64,000 nucleotides of DNA from Acinetobacter sp. ANC 4173. GTDB taxonomy: Bacteria; Pseudomonadota; Gammaproteobacteria; Pseudomonadales; Moraxellaceae. A program made the translations under genes and the position numbers. Position 1 is the stretch's first letter. Every line of letters begins with the position of its first letter. The notes under the pieces were generated by a model. That model searched no databases. It was not told where the DNA came from and saw nothing but the letters and a program-made list of their open reading frames with translations. Below, in pieces: positions 8,356 to 16,034 of this stretch. The DNA lies in assembly GCF_004331255.1 (NCBI RefSeq), contig NZ_SJOF01000011.1, positions 62,001-126,000 on the forward strand, given 5' to 3'.

Positions 8356-9537
8356 TTACCACGAATGTTCTAATTGGATACCAATATTTGAACCATTGGA
8401 TGTGTTATAGAAGCTACTATCTGGGTTAACCAAATCTCTCATCCGTTGTTCAGCCGCATTCCAAAATGCATATGTATAGTAAAGTCTCAGCTCTGGTCGA
8501 TCATTATATCCATTCCCATGGAGAGTAAATGTTGGAGCAAATGTGATCTTCGTCAAATCACGTGTTTCATTACCTTGTTTGATCTGATCATAACCGATCT
8601 CACCAGTTAACTTGAAATGATCGCTTACTACATATGATGTTCGTGTACCGACAGATAACCACTTTGCATCATCTTGCTGTTCGTAATCATTAATTTGATA
8701 AAGGATCTGAGCTTGCCCATTAAGTACTTTATTAGGACTTTGCCAATCCAATACATCAAGCATACGGATAGCAGTATTATCACGACTTAGACTTACATCC
8801 CCAGTATAACCTAACCCTATCCCCGATCCTTCACCATATTGAAATGCAACAGTATTTTTACCATTAAGAACATTTGACGTAATATTCTGAATAGTGAAGG
8901 CCCAACCATCATTATCATGATCAATATAAGACACACCAAAATTCAATTTATTTTTTTCACTTAACTTGATATCACTCACTGTGAAATCATGTTTATTGAT
9001 GTATTTTTCCTGAAACAAATCATCTTTTCTTGAAAAAACATAACTAAGGGCAAAATTATCGAGTTTATAGTGGTCTATCCCGAAACCAGTTCCGCTTTCA
9101 TTCCAATAAAAGAAATCAGACATATTGATATCATTTCGATTGTAGTAGCGACGTCCAGCCCAAAAATTACCACCATTCAAGAATGAGACATTCGTCCAAT
9201 CTAGATAAATCTGGTTCATCCGAGTGTATCCACTATCCCCACTAAATTTTAAAGATTTACCATAATCATTGTAGAATTGGACCATACCATTGATGTTAAT
9301 TTTCGAATGATCAGAAAGCTCAGCTAACTCTTGTGATGCAAATACCTCACCATATTGCTCACATTCGTTGCCTAAACGGTATTTTGATGGAGTACCTGTC
9401 AGCTTAAAACACTCTTGCATGTCACCATGATCTGTACCCCCCATACCCGTACGGAAGTATCCATTTACTTCCACTGCAGATACAAATTGTGAAGACATAA
9501 GTAGTGCGGCACTATACATCCATAGCGTCTTTTTCAT
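8356..9537 (-). CDS. Maltoporin-like (LamB-family) carbohydrate porin
   Basis: Outer-membrane 18-strand trimeric porin predicted to admit oligosaccharides or glycosides. The first ~21 residues (MKKTLWMYSAALLMSSQFVSA) are a signal peptide. Mature LamB signatures follow: VNGYFRTGMGG, a paired-cysteine segment ECFKLTG...YRLGNECEQYGE, and FWAGRRYYNRNDINMSDFFYW. The C-terminus ends in aromatic Trp (LEHSW), as for barrel assembly. ATG at 9537 is preferred over an upstream TTG because it gives a clean signal peptide. It lies downstream of the maleylacetate reductase gene on the same strand, which suggests that the ring-cleavage substrate arrives as a sugar-like or glycosylated molecule. Sugar porins are not typical of Acinetobacter. 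Confidence 0.85.
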   Translation of the reverse strand: MKKTLWMYSAALLMSSQFVSAVEVNGYFRTGMGGTDHGDMQECFKLTGTPSKYRLGNECEQYGEVFASQELAELSDHSKININGMVQFYNDYGKSLKFSGDSGYTRMNQIYLDWTNVSFLNGGNFWAGRRYYNRNDINMSDFFYWNESGTGFGIDHYKLDNFALSYVFSRKDDLFQEKYINKHDFTVSDIKLSEKNKLNFGVSYIDHDNDGWAFTIQNITSNVLNGKNTVAFQYGEGSGIGLGYTGDVSLSRDNTAIRMLDVLDWQSPNKVLNGQAQILYQINDYEQQDDAKWLSVGTRTSYVVSDHFKLTGEIGYDQIKQGNETRDLTKITFAPTFTLHGNGYNDRPELRLYYTYAFWNAAEQRMRDLVNPDSSFYNTSNGSNIGIQLEHSW

Positions 9538-9571
9538 TTTAAAATTCCATTTTTTAGACAAAATTATCCAA

Positions 9572-9593
9572 CTGACCTAAATAAATAGGTCAG
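9572..9593 (-). promoter_or_regulatory. Inverted repeat in the maleylacetate reductase-porin spacer
   Basis: CTGACCTA and TAGGTCAG, perfect 8-bp arms around six bases. It lies between the stop of the reductase gene (9628) and the start of the porin gene (9537). No T-run follows directly, so it may be a processing or mRNA-stabilising hairpin or an operator rather than a terminator. Confidence 0.5.
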
Positions 9594-9627
9594 CTGTAGT
9601 ACACTCGTTAATTAAGAATTGACGAAT

Positions 9628-10695
9628 TTAGTTAGGGCGAATCCCTTCAAATGCATTCTGTAATAAATGACGAATTGCATTTTTTTCGATAGGTTCTGGA
9701 TTCCAGTACGGATTCGATAATGCAATCTCCGTTGCCTTATCTAGACCAGCTTCGGTTAAACCTAGCTCAGATAATGTAGTAGGTCCTTCTAACTCAGAAA
9801 CGAGATCGAATAGTGCATTTGCAGCGGTACTTTCAGTTGCGCCTAATGCTCGTTTAATTCGCTCCATTGCCTCAGGTACTGCTTTTTCGTTGTACGCGAT
9901 TGCATGAGGAAGGACGACAGTATGTGTTTGTGCATGTGGTAAGTTGAAGCTTCCACCCAACGTATGGCAAAGTTTATGATGAATAGCCATACCAACATTG
10001 CCTAAGACATATCCACACAACCAAGCACCATACAAACACAAGCTACGTGCTTCAATATCTTGATCATTTTTCTTAAGAAGTCTTAATCCATCAGCTAATG
10101 CACGAATCCCTTCTTCAGCTAGTAAAGACATAATAGGATTACCATTTTGGGCATACAAACCCTCAGCTGCATGAGCTATTGCATTTATCCCACTGGTGAT
10201 GGACATATCAAGAGGTAAGCTTAAAGTTAGTTCAGGATCATAAATCACTGTTTTCGGCAGGACTCTTGGATCTTTACCTGTTTTCTTGATCCCATTTTCA
10301 GTGATTCCATATACAGGTGTCATTTCTGAACCTGCATAAGTTGTCGGGATAGCAAGTATTGGTAGATCATACTCAAGAGCAATTGCTTTACCTAAACCCG
10401 TAGTTGAACCTCCACCCACTGCAACTGCACAGTCGGCTCCCAATTCTCTCGCTACAGCCACTGCTTCTTTCGCTGTTTCTACTGGTACATGCATGACAGC
10501 CTTTGGAAAAACACCTACAGAAGAATTTCCGAGTAATTCTGATATTTTCTCAGCTAATCCAACTTGCTCTGGTGTGGATAGGATTAGTGCCTTTTTTGCA
10601 CCTAAGGCCTCTATTTCAGCTTTTAAATTTTTGAGGGAACCTGCTCCAAAAATCACTCTGCTCTGAGGGATGTCATATATAAATTCATTTTTCAT
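9628..10695 (-). CDS. Maleylacetate reductase
   Basis: Iron-alcohol-dehydrogenase-superfamily enzyme that reduces maleylacetate to 3-oxoadipate with NAD(P)H, the step after hydroxyquinol or chlorocatechol ring cleavage. VIFGAGSL begins the Rossmann-like N-domain, and AVGGGSTTGLGKAIAL followed by AIPTTYAGSEMTPVYGIT is the maleylacetate-reductase signature. HAAEGLYAQ and HHKLCHTLGG line the active site in the C-domain. I choose ATG 10695 (355 residues, AAGGAT upstream) rather than 10746, because the extra 17 residues do not fit the family and would overlap the preceding gene. It completes the route together with the dioxygenase at 16.0-16.9 kb and pcaIJF. Confidence 0.92.
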   Translation of the reverse strand: MKNEFIYDIPQSRVIFGAGSLKNLKAEIEALGAKKALILSTPEQVGLAEKISELLGNSSVGVFPKAVMHVPVETAKEAVAVARELGADCAVAVGGGSTTGLGKAIALEYDLPILAIPTTYAGSEMTPVYGITENGIKKTGKDPRVLPKTVIYDPELTLSLPLDMSITSGINAIAHAAEGLYAQNGNPIMSLLAEEGIRALADGLRLLKKNDQDIEARSLCLYGAWLCGYVLGNVGMAIHHKLCHTLGGSFNLPHAQTHTVVLPHAIAYNEKAVPEAMERIKRALGATESTAANALFDLVSELEGPTTLSELGLTEAGLDKATEIALSNPYWNPEPIEKNAIRHLLQNAFEGIRPN

Positions 10696-10706
10696 TTCAA
10701 ATATCC

Positions 10707-11072
10707 TTATGGCAATGGCGTAGGCTGATAAGCATAGAAAAGCCATGTACTATTTTCTTTTCTCCAAATAGCTAATGACTTATTTTTTAGATTTTTTTGA
10801 ATATTTCCGGCAACTAACTCTGAATGCATTTCACCAAAAACAAGTGCGACATCGCCAATAATTTGAATTTTAGAAATTGGGTGTTCAATCCATTTATAAT
10901 CATAAAAACCACCAAATAACTTATCTAAATAAGACTCTTTAGAATCTGTAATTCCACTAGTATGGGTATAAGTCATTTCAGGATGAGCCAGTTTGGCAAA
11001 ATCTTCATAGCGTCTTTCAACGATTGCATTGAACCGCTCATCTTCCAGATTTTTAATTAAAATATCGTCCAT
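10707..11072 (-). CDS. NTF2-fold (SnoaL/DUF4440-like) protein
   Basis: Small 121-residue cytoplasmic protein with the SnoaL/NTF2 cone fold: RFNAIVERRYEDFAKLAHPEMTYTHTSG at the N-terminus and a C-terminal strand pair around LAIWRKENSTWLFYAYQP. The fold is used by isomerases, dehydratases (scytalone dehydratase is one) and binding proteins, so sequence alone does not fix a reaction. It lies 11 bases upstream of the maleylacetate reductase gene and is the first gene of that operon, divergent from a LysR gene, which points to a role in handling an early intermediate. Function unknown. Confidence 0.7.
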   Translation of the reverse strand: MDDILIKNLEDERFNAIVERRYEDFAKLAHPEMTYTHTSGITDSKESYLDKLFGGFYDYKWIEHPISKIQIIGDVALVFGEMHSELVAGNIQKNLKNKSLAIWRKENSTWLFYAYQPTPLP

Positions 11073-11495
11073 TTGATTAATAGCGCTCTATATAACTCAA
11101 GATACAATTAATCCTAACTTTAATAAAAAAAGTAAAAAACAACGATTTAGGAAATTATATTTTCATAAATGAAAGAATGTCTTTTTTCTATTTTATTCAA
11201 TAAAAAACAATAGTTTAAAAAAAGAGAGTTTACCTCACAAGCAGAGCACTTATTTTTTAATGCTTATAGTTTTTATGATTTTATATACTTAAATAAAAAA
11301 TTATAAGCCTTGGACCGTGCCAATGATAATAATTTGCAAAAACCCTTTATTAGTTCACTATGCAAATGAAGTGCTTCATTTCTAATTTTTTATAGTACTC
11401 AATTAACTGATGTGATAATGAATACAGTCTTTCATTTTAGTCAATTGAATAAGTTTTTTATTAAATTTTCCAACAGCCAGTAATTGGGTGAACTA
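11073..11495. promoter_or_regulatory. Divergent promoter region with palindrome AAATGAAG-TG-CTTCATTT
   Basis: AT-rich 423-base region between the NTF2-fold/reductase/porin operon (minus) and a LysR gene (plus). It contains a perfect palindrome with 8-bp arms at 11364-11381, about 115 bases upstream of the LysR start, a good candidate LysR operator. A looser repeat, TTGG-N6-CCAA, lies near 11309-11322. No ORF with a ribosome site was seen. Confidence 0.5.
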
Positions 11496-12419
11496 ATGGT
11501 ATCAAATTTGCGCCATCTTGATTTTAATCTACTTAAAGCTATGGATATTCTACTGGAAGAATGCAGTGTCACACGTGCAGCAGATCGTCTCTTCATTACC
11601 CAACCAGCGATGAGTAGTATTTTGGCACGGTTACGTGAAAGTTTTGATGACCCTTTGTTTGTCCGTTCACAACGTGGAATTGTTCCAACTCCTCGGGCAC
11701 TCGAACTTATTAATCCAATCAAGCAAGTTTTGGGGCAAATTGATCTACTTTTACAGCCATTGGACTTTAATCCTGCTACAGTTAATTTTACTGTGCGAAT
11801 CGCTGCAACAGATTATGCCCAACAAGTCATATTAGTACCGTTATTGACTGCTCTTAAACGACAAGCACCAAATATAAAAATTGCCCTTTTACCATCTATA
11901 GACAATGAAACACAACGTTTAGAACATGGCGAAGTTGATTTAGCACTGTCTACTCCTGAACATATTACAAGTAATGAACTACACCATCTCCATCTGTTTA
12001 ATGAATCTTATGTCAGCGTAATGAGATTAGGACACCCTGCCTTGCAATCCCCACTGACTTTAGACTCATTTTGCGAATTAGATCATGCCATAGTATCTTT
12101 TCAAGGCCGCTTTTCTGGCATCACCGATCAGCAATTACAGAAGCTTGATCGCCAACGAAACGTCTCCCTTTCAGTATCAAGTTTTCTCCTACTGCCCGAA
12201 GTTTTACAGAATAGTGATCTTGTGGCGACTGTGCCCAAGAGACTCGTATATAAACGTAAAGATTTAGCAATTGTTCAACCACCACTTGAAATTCCATCTT
12301 TCAGTAAAGTAGCTCTATGGCATGAACGCACAGAACATGACCCTCGATACCACTGGATACGTCAATTAATGGTAGAAAATTGTAAAAATGAAGACAAATT
12401 TTCTTCGAATGATGAGTGA
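11496..12419 (+). CDS. LysR-family regulator (NodD/LinR-like), hydroxyquinol locus
   Basis: LysR-type activator of 307 residues. The winged HTH at residues ~5-65 starts LRHLDFNLLKAMDILLEECSVTRAADRLFITQPAMSSILARLRE and continues FDDPLFVRSQRGIVPTPRA; the form HLDFNLL...LDILL resembles the NodD/LinR/PcpR subgroup, which often controls aromatic catabolism. The remainder is a periplasmic-binding-protein-like effector domain. ATG 11496 is preferred to TTG 11484, because GGGTGA lies just upstream of the ATG. It is divergent from the NTF2-fold/maleylacetate reductase/porin operon and probably controls it. The effector is unknown. Confidence 0.88.
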   Translation: MVSNLRHLDFNLLKAMDILLEECSVTRAADRLFITQPAMSSILARLRESFDDPLFVRSQRGIVPTPRALELINPIKQVLGQIDLLLQPLDFNPATVNFTVRIAATDYAQQVILVPLLTALKRQAPNIKIALLPSIDNETQRLEHGEVDLALSTPEHITSNELHHLHLFNESYVSVMRLGHPALQSPLTLDSFCELDHAIVSFQGRFSGITDQQLQKLDRQRNVSLSVSSFLLLPEVLQNSDLVATVPKRLVYKRKDLAIVQPPLEIPSFSKVALWHERTEHDPRYHWIRQLMVENCKNEDKFSSNDE

Positions 12420-12428
12420 TTTAGTTAT

Positions 12429-12479
12429 CTCATACAACACTAAAAGTCAGAACGAAACTGACTTTTAGTGTTGTATGAG
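12429..12479. terminator. Long perfect inverted repeat (22-bp stem, 7-base loop)
   Basis: Arms at 12429-12450 and 12458-12479 are exact reverse complements, with loop AACGAAA; the arm begins CTCATACAACACT. It lies between two convergent genes, so a bidirectional terminator is the simplest role, but there is no adjacent T-run and the perfection is greater than in other terminators of the window. Confidence 0.7.
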
Positions 12480-12495
12480 TAGCCAATCTGGCTCT

Positions 12496-13014
12496 TTAAT
12501 TTGTGCTTGCTTTCTGTGCTATAGAAATCAAGCCATCAAGCCAATTTTGGTGCCCATTAATCATTGGATTAGGTTTGGCTTTAGCAAGTTCTTTCGCAGG
12601 CTGACCATTTTGAGTCTCTTGGGTCAAAATACGTACCCTCCCACCATCTAAATCTTCAATAAGCCAAGCATGATGTACATCTAAACGTTCAGCTGTGCCG
12701 ATTTCGCCTGCCCAACCATGCCATGCAATACGTGCAGGCTCTCCTTTTTGTGGTGAAACAAACTCCACAACTTTTGCATCTACAGGAAATCCAAAGGTTT
12801 TGAAGAAGAAGACCATATCGGCTTGTAATTGTTCTGCACCTTCAGGTAATTTCACATCTGAAGAGTTCTTATAGTAACTTGACCAAATATAAGCATTCAC
12901 TAGAAAAGTCCATACTTCTTCTGTAGTTAAATCTTTCACAATCACTTCATTTGAACAAAAATTATCAGCAACACCTGGCAGGTAATCTGTTGGCCAGACA
13001 ATAGAATTCATCAT
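12496..13014 (-). CDS. SRPBCC (START/Bet v1-fold) protein
   Basis: A 172-residue SRPBCC-family protein: VIVKDLTTEEVWTFLVNAYIWSSYYKNSSDVKL is the usual N-terminal helix-grip segment, RIAWHGWAGEIGTAERLDVHHAWLIEDLDGG forms the central strands, and the long C-terminal helix is WLDGLISIAQKA. This fold binds hydrophobic or aromatic ligands and includes polyketide aromatases/cyclases, but most members are uncharacterised. I place the start at ATG 13014 with GAGAGA upstream; the ATG at 13044 lacks a ribosome site. It lies between pcaF and the LysR gene, on the same strand as the catabolic operon but after the pcaF terminator. Function unknown. Confidence 0.72.
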   Translation of the reverse strand: MMNSIVWPTDYLPGVADNFCSNEVIVKDLTTEEVWTFLVNAYIWSSYYKNSSDVKLPEGAEQLQADMVFFFKTFGFPVDAKVVEFVSPQKGEPARIAWHGWAGEIGTAERLDVHHAWLIEDLDGGRVRILTQETQNGQPAKELAKAKPNPMINGHQNWLDGLISIAQKASTN

Positions 13015-13269
13015 TTTCAGTCTCTCGTATATAAAACAGCTCATGCTGCAAATTGGATCATGAGACCATCATACGAACAATTTACATATAAAATAAATCT
13101 TATATATTTATACAACCCATAGATAATATTAATATCTAAGTAATATTATTCTGCTTTTCTTTCAAGAATTCTTAAGGTACATAATTAGTAAAAAACACTC
13201 CATATAATTATAAATATTTAATTAATAAAAATTTATTTATTTTGTTCTTTGATTAATGATAAATATTAA

Positions 13270-13293
13270 AAAGGACCCAAATATGGATCCTTT
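13270..13293 (-). terminator. Terminator of the pcaIJF operon
   Basis: On the minus strand AAAGGATCC pairs with GGGTCCTTT (one mismatch) and is followed by TTAATATTT, about 25 bases after the pcaF stop. The surrounding 13045-13318 stretch is very AT-rich and otherwise appears empty. Confidence 0.7.
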
Positions 13294-13318
13294 CTAATTC
13301 ACTCCCTCTCGAGTAAAA

Positions 13319-14530
13319 CTAGGTCACTACTCTTTGAATAATGACCGCAATTCCTTGACCAACCCCAATACACATTGAACATAGCGCATAGGTTCCACCG
13401 GTTTGTTCCAATTGGTTTAAAGCCGTGGTCACCAAACGTGCTCCTGAAGCACCCAATGGATGACCAATCGCAATCGCACCACCATTTGGATTCACTTGTG
13501 TCGTGTCATCCGCTAGACCTAAATCACGGGTCACAGCCAGTGCTTGTGCCGCAAAAGCTTCATTCAGTTCAATCACATCCATCTGCTCAATCGTGAGATT
13601 GACTTGTTTCAGTAGCTTCTTGATCGCAGGTGCAGGAGCAAAACCCATAATCCGTGGTTCAACTCCCACAGCCGTAGATGCAATAATCTTGGCACGTGGT
13701 TTTAGATTGTACTGTTCAATCGCTGCTTCTGAGGCGATGAGTACAGCAGCGGCACCGTCATTTATGCCTGACGCGTTTCCCGCTGTGACGGTGCCTTCTG
13801 CTGTGACGACTGGCTTAAGTTTAGCCAAACCTTCTAGTGTGGTCGATGCACGTGGATGTTCATCGGTATCGATCACAATCGGATCACCCTTACGCTGAGC
13901 AATGCTCACCGGAATGATCTCGTGTTTAAAAAAGCCTTGAGCTTGCGCGGCTGTTGTGCGCTTTTGACTCGTCAAGGCAAACTGGTCTTGATCTGCACGA
14001 TCAATATTAAATTGTTGTGCCACGTTCTCTGCTGTCTGTGGCATGGTTTCTACACCATACATCGCTTTCAGCTTGGGATTGATAAAACGCCAGCCCATGG
14101 TGGTGTCTTCAATCTTCTGGCTACGCCCATAAGCACTTTCCGATTTGCCCATCACAAAAGGTGCACGAGACATACTTTCTACGCCACCCGCAATGATGAG
14201 GTTGGCTTCTTCAGCTTTAATGGCACGTGCGGCAATGGCAATCGCATCTAAAGATGAACCACATAAACGGTTGATGGTGGTTGCAGGTACTTCTACAGGT
14301 AAACCTGCCAATAATGCCGACATACGACCCACATTACGGTTGTCTTCACCAGCTTGGTTGGCACAGCCGTAAATCACATCATCGACCTGTGACCAATCCA
14401 CAGTCGGGTTACGTTGCATCAAGGCTTGAATCGGCAATGCACCCAAGTCATCGGCACGAACTGGGGCAAGTCCACCCGCATAACGACCAAATGGAGTACG
14501 GATGGCATCAATGATATATGCGTCTTTCAT
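13319..14530 (-). CDS. pcaF: 3-oxoadipyl-CoA thiolase
   Basis: Thiolase that cleaves 3-oxoadipyl-CoA with CoA to succinyl-CoA and acetyl-CoA, the last step of the beta-ketoadipate pathway. The acyl-accepting cysteine is Cys90 in NRLCGSSLDAI, the general-base histidine is in NPNGGAIAIGHPLGASGARL near residue 359, and the second cysteine is in ALCSMCIGVGQG. Length 403 is exactly usual, and the N-terminus MKDAYIIDAIRTPFGRYAGGL is diagnostic of PcaF/CatF. It is transcribed with pcaI and pcaJ but separated from pcaJ by a repeat-bearing spacer. Its DNA is visibly more G+C-rich than the island genes on either side. Confidence 0.95.
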   Translation of the reverse strand: MKDAYIIDAIRTPFGRYAGGLAPVRADDLGALPIQALMQRNPTVDWSQVDDVIYGCANQAGEDNRNVGRMSALLAGLPVEVPATTINRLCGSSLDAIAIAARAIKAEEANLIIAGGVESMSRAPFVMGKSESAYGRSQKIEDTTMGWRFINPKLKAMYGVETMPQTAENVAQQFNIDRADQDQFALTSQKRTTAAQAQGFFKHEIIPVSIAQRKGDPIVIDTDEHPRASTTLEGLAKLKPVVTAEGTVTAGNASGINDGAAAVLIASEAAIEQYNLKPRAKIIASTAVGVEPRIMGFAPAPAIKKLLKQVNLTIEQMDVIELNEAFAAQALAVTRDLGLADDTTQVNPNGGAIAIGHPLGASGARLVTTALNQLEQTGGTYALCSMCIGVGQGIAVIIQRVVT

Positions 14531-14550
14531 GTTTCATCTTGTCCTTTCAA

Positions 14551-14662
14551 TCCCCCTCTTGCGAAGCAGTGCTTCTCACCTTTACAAAGGGGGACTTTCT
14601 TAGGTTGTCTTCTTTATTTCTTCAATCCGTTCCGTGTAGCTCCTCCCTTTTTAAAAGGGAGG
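14551..14662. repeat. REP/MITE-like palindromic repeat pair in the pcaJ-pcaF spacer
   Basis: The spacer of ~155 bases holds two hairpins. First, TCCCCCT (14551-14557) pairs with AGGGGGA (14588-14594), enclosing an inner GAAGC/GCTTC hairpin (14563-14575). Second, CCTCCCTTTT (14642-14651) pairs with AAAAGGGAGG (14653-14662). The style resembles dispersed intergenic repeats of Acinetobacter; the family was not verified. Confidence 0.6.
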
Positions 14663-14686
14663 TCGGGAGGGATTTGAGGAGATTAA

Positions 14687-15340
14687 TTATCCTTGTGTCG
14701 CATCCACTAATGGAGCACCCGTCATGGCCTGCAATTCAGTAAAGCTTAAACCGTCGACTTTCTCAATCACTTTTAAGCCTTCAGGTGTGACATCAATCAC
14801 ACATAGGTCGGTATAGATGCGATCGACACATTTCAAACCTGTAGCTGGATAAGTCAGCTCAGCCACAATCTTAGGTTCACCTTGCTTAGTGACATGATCT
14901 GTCGTGATAAACACTTTCTTGGCACCCACGGCTAAATCCATAGCACCACCCACTGCAGGAATCGCATCGGGTGCACCAGTATGCCAGTTGGCCAAATCAC
15001 CATTGGCTGCAATCTGGAACGCACCGAGTACGGCAATATCCAAATGCCCACCACGCATCATGGCAAAAGAGTCACCATGGTGGAAAAAGGCACCGCCTTG
15101 CAGCATGGTCACGTATTCTTTACCCGCATTGATCAACTCAGGATCTTCTTCACCAGCTGCTGGTGGTGGACCAAAGGCCAATAAGCCATTTTCAGAATGC
15201 AGGAAAACATCTTTGTCACTTGGGAGATAACTGGCAATCTTGGTCGGTAAGCCAATGCCTAAATTGACATAAGCCCCATCCGGAATATCTTGTGCGACAC
15301 GTTCGGCAATCTGGTTGCGGCTGAGTTTTTGATAGCTCAT
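14687..15340 (-). CDS. pcaJ: 3-oxoadipate CoA-transferase subunit B
   Basis: Beta subunit of succinyl-CoA:3-oxoadipate CoA-transferase, which activates 3-oxoadipate for thiolysis. It carries the catalytic glutamate motif SENGLLAFGPPP (Glu near residue 51) after GAYVNLGIGLPTKIASYL, the class-I CoA-transferase beta signature. Its 217 residues match the family. It begins 13 bases after pcaI, so the two are translated together as expected for obligate partners. It is the third gene of the dioxygenase-pcaI-pcaJ-pcaF operon. Its relative richness in G+C suggests origin from a chromosomal cat or pca cluster rather than the AT-rich island DNA. Confidence 0.95.
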   Translation of the reverse strand: MSYQKLSRNQIAERVAQDIPDGAYVNLGIGLPTKIASYLPSDKDVFLHSENGLLAFGPPPAAGEEDPELINAGKEYVTMLQGGAFFHHGDSFAMMRGGHLDIAVLGAFQIAANGDLANWHTGAPDAIPAVGGAMDLAVGAKKVFITTDHVTKQGEPKIVAELTYPATGLKCVDRIYTDLCVIDVTPEGLKVIEKVDGLSFTELQAMTGAPLVDATQG

Positions 15341-15353
15341 GAAAGTCTCCTAC

Positions 15354-16034
15354 TTACACAGCAACAGGTTCAGGTTGTACCTGCACCACATGTTGAACGA
15401 AGATACCTGGGGTGATGATGTGTTCAGGGTCAAGCGCACCCAGTTCCACCACTTCAGAAACTTGAGCAATGGTCACGTTTGCGGCCATCGCCATAATCGG
15501 ACCGAAGTTACGTGCCGATTTACGATAGACCAGATTGCCCCAACGGTCGCCTTGCTGGGCTTTAATCAAAGCGAAGTCGGCTTTGATTGGATATTCGAGG
15601 ACATAATCTTTACCGTCGATATGACGGGTTTCTTTACCTTCAGCCAATAACGTGCCGTAGCCAGTTGGAGTGAAGACTGCACCAAGTCCCATGCCTGCGG
15701 CTTGAATACGACAGGCCAAATTGCCTTGAGGCACCAGTTCTAATTCGATTTTGCCTGCACGATAGAGTTCATCGAAGACCCAAGAATCGGACTGACGTGG
15801 GAATGAACAGATGACTTTTTTCACAGCACCGGCTTTGAGTAGCTTTGCCAGACCATAGTCGCCATTGCCTGCGTTGTTGCTAACAATGGTTAGGTCTTTA
15901 ATGCCAAGTTGAATTAAGCCATCAATCAGTTCAGCCGGTTGGCCTGCTGTACCAAAACCACCAATCATGATGGTTGACCCGTCGGTGATTTGGGAGAGCG
16001 CTTCCTCAATAGAAGCCGAAGCTTTATTAATCAT
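15354..16034 (-). CDS. pcaI: 3-oxoadipate CoA-transferase subunit A
   Basis: Alpha subunit of succinyl-CoA:3-oxoadipate CoA-transferase. The CoA-transferase alpha signature GGFGTAGQPAELI at residues ~25-37 and the SNNAGNGDYGLAKLL segment are clear, and 226 residues is the usual size. The ATG overlaps the stop codon of the upstream dioxygenase gene by one base (TAATG), evidence for translational coupling and for a dedicated hydroxyquinol operon rather than a chance neighbour. It works with PcaJ. CatI and PcaI paralogues in Acinetobacter are nearly indistinguishable by eye; the operon context defines its role here. Confidence 0.95.
   Translation of the reverse strand: MINKASASIEEALSQITDGSTIMIGGFGTAGQPAELIDGLIQLGIKDLTIVSNNAGNGDYGLAKLLKAGAVKKVICSFPRQSDSWVFDELYRAGKIELELVPQGNLACRIQAAGMGLGAVFTPTGYGTLLAEGKETRHIDGKDYVLEYPIKADFALIKAQQGDRWGNLVYRKSARNFGPIMAMAANVTIAQVSEVVELGALDPEHIITPGIFVQHVVQVQPEPVAV

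Noticed and set aside
13375..15650. Many long plus-strand frames opposite pcaF, pcaJ and pcaI
   Set aside because: Shadow frames caused by the higher G+C of these genes; no ribosome sites and no family character.
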